From: Pocillopora verrucosa | Lineage: Eukaryota > Cnidaria > Anthozoa > Scleractinia > Pocilloporidae | Reading direction: 5' to 3' | Assembly: GCF_036669915.1 (NCBI RefSeq) | Contig: NC_089313.1 | Coordinates: 11,724,011 to 11,788,010, forward strand | DNA: 64,000 nucleotides | Part shown: piece by piece, positions 62,638-64,000 of the stretch | How positions within the stretch are numbered: position 1 is the stretch's first letter | Layout: every line of letters starts with the position of its first letter | Made by a program: the position numbers and the translations under genes | The notes under the pieces: model-generated | Databases searched by the model: none | What the model was told of the DNA's origin: nothing | What the model saw: only the letters and a program-made list of their open reading frames with translations

Positions 62638-62725
62638 AATTCTGAGTCCTCATGAGGAATCGAACGTCAAACCTCTGGGTTTCGCGTTCCAATGCTCTAC
62701 CACTGAGGCACAGAGTCCTCACGAT
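62638..62725 (-). repeat. tRNA-derived SINE-like head
   Basis: The minus strand has a well-formed A-box (TGCCTCAGTGGTAGAGCATT) and B-box (GTTCGATTCC) about 35 bases apart. A TTGTTTTGTTTTG tail-like tract follows (62618-62640 on the + strand). GAGGACTC occurs on both sides but as a direct motif, and no normal acceptor stem pairs, so this is not called as a tRNA gene. Confidence 0.5.
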
Positions 62726-63289
62726 AATCAAACCAATGCTATCACGAGTTTCATTAGTGAACAGCACGTGTGAAAAGAATAGGACAGAGACAAGACGACT
62801 GAACGATCTTTCTCTATCGTTTTACCGAGCTCAAAATTAACTATCTTTTGCGGTATTTGAAAGGTAGTTCGAAGTTCTTAGTCAATCTTAGAAAGAATAA
62901 GCCGCCCTAACCCATGGCTAATTTTAAAAAAATCCATTCACTCAGCTACCTTGTCTAAGACGTTGAATTGTGGCGCATTAGCTCTTGGAACAGGCGCATT
63001 TTTTTTTGTTTTACAAGCAAGCAGGGGAAAGCGCGAGGCGGCGTGAAGGAGTTGTGAGAGGTGAGGCTTGCATCAGTGGAGGAGCACTAAAGAAAAACCC
63101 TCCACTTGCAGCCGTATTTCTCCGTGCGCTTGCATCCGCTCGCCTTAAAAGATAAGAAATAAAATTGGTGCCTGTTTCACAGGATATTGAGGCTTGCTAC
63201 TTAACAAATTAAGAACCTTCGACCGTGCTCTGTTCTGTTGCAAACTGACGTAGGGAGCAGTTAGAGCACGAAAGAAATGTAGGGGAAAA

Positions 63290-63402
63290 TAGTCTACGTG
63301 TACCCGCACCCTCCCCCCGCCAAGGTGAAACGAAGATGAGGATCCCTCGCTTCCGTTTCACCTTGGGGGGAGGGAGGGTACGGCTCTACGTAGTCTAAGG
63401 GG
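63290..63402. mobile_element. Foldback element, ~110 bp, GC-rich
   Basis: AGTCTACGTGTACCCGCACC, CTCCCCCCGCCAAGGTGAAA and CGAAG pair with CTTCCGTTTCACCTTGGGGG, GAGGGAGGGTACGGCTCTAC and GTAGTCT. A strong hairpin with a ~15-base loop. Confidence 0.8.
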
Positions 63403-64000
63403 AAAACGAGATAGGTTCAAGGAGCCTTTGATTTTTCTTTTGTATGATCTCTCACCCTACTTAACAAGGTATGAATTTATCCATCTCTTGGAGGAGTCTC
63501 AAAGTTGTCCTGCATAAAGTGCACGATTGTAAATAAAATATAAATTCGTAGTGTGCTCGTAATTAAGGTGCATTATCAGAGTCAAAATTAAAATGTAAAC
63601 TCTCTCGGGTTTGAATTTCTAAACGAGTCTAGGTATGCTGGTTTTTTTCTCAGTGAATTTGAAATATAATTATTGTTTCTTTGCGAACAAAGTTTCTTTC
63701 AAATCAACAGTTTAGTTGACAGTTTCAATGAACTTTATTGAACTGGACAGAAGTGATCCCTGTCATATTCAATGCCAGTGCATTGACTACAGTGTTATAC
63801 AGTGTTCTACCAATTTTACAATGGCTAAAGTAAAGTAACCTTTCGACTCCCACGAGTGATCGTTATTTAGATTCACCCCACAAATATATACCTTACACAA
63901 GATGGACAGCTTGTCCAGAGTGCTCTACAAATATAATCGTCGGTTACAAGGGTTGCAACGAAAAGGTTTAAAGTTATATCAATGGCCGTTTATTGTTTCA
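63403..64000. other. Right edge of window, nothing recognised
   Basis: AT-rich sequence without a credible exon, RNA gene or strong repeat. Confidence 0.4.

Noticed and set aside
62638..62725. Functional tRNA gene on the minus strand
   Set aside because: A and B boxes are good, but the acceptor and anticodon stems do not pair as in a real tRNA.

Overview
The window looks like nuclear DNA of an early-branching marine invertebrate, most probably an anthozoan cnidarian such as a stony coral. The genes are intron-rich with small exons, consensus GT/AG junctions and metazoan-specific families, set in AT-rich DNA full of short degenerate repeats. The species cannot be named from sequence alone. 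CDS entries give the genomic span from first to last coding base; exon coordinates are in the evidence.

Left part (1-15,000): three unrelated housekeeping-type genes all lie on the + strand. These are the 3' portion of a BSDC1-like gene (BSD domain, 71-5910), a complete two-exon OSER1-like gene (7750-9673) and a complete seven-exon TMEM65-like gene (11200-14850). The introns and gaps hold short inverted-repeat elements, tRNA-derived SINE-like pieces and simple repeats.

Centre (17,300-49,750): a cluster of three paralogous cysteine proteases, A (+, 17344-23940), B (-, 38526-25528) and C (+, 41311-49726). Each encodes an N-terminal signal or anchor, a LolA-like domain as in the insect 26/29 kDa protease, an I29 (ERFNIN-type) inhibitor prodomain and a papain-family C1A domain. 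All have nine coding exons with identical intron phases, and exon 6, which carries the catalytic Cys, is exactly 92 nt in each. Cys, His and Asn are present in all three, so all look functional. A and B are convergent and B and C divergent. The gap between A and B holds an internally deleted non-LTR retrotransposon. Introns of B hold a 1.5 kb minisatellite and, on the opposite strand, a decayed BEN-domain gene.

Right part (49,750-64,000): gene-poor. It holds one weak spliced coding candidate, a foldback MITE with about 85-bp arms, a 3.2 kb segment bounded by long inverted repeats (about 285 bp), degenerate tandem repeats and a tRNA-derived SINE-like piece.

Across the window, at least eight near-complete copies of one roughly 200-bp element with TTAACCC-type inverted ends sit in introns and gaps. 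No CRISPR, rRNA or bacterial-type operon is present.
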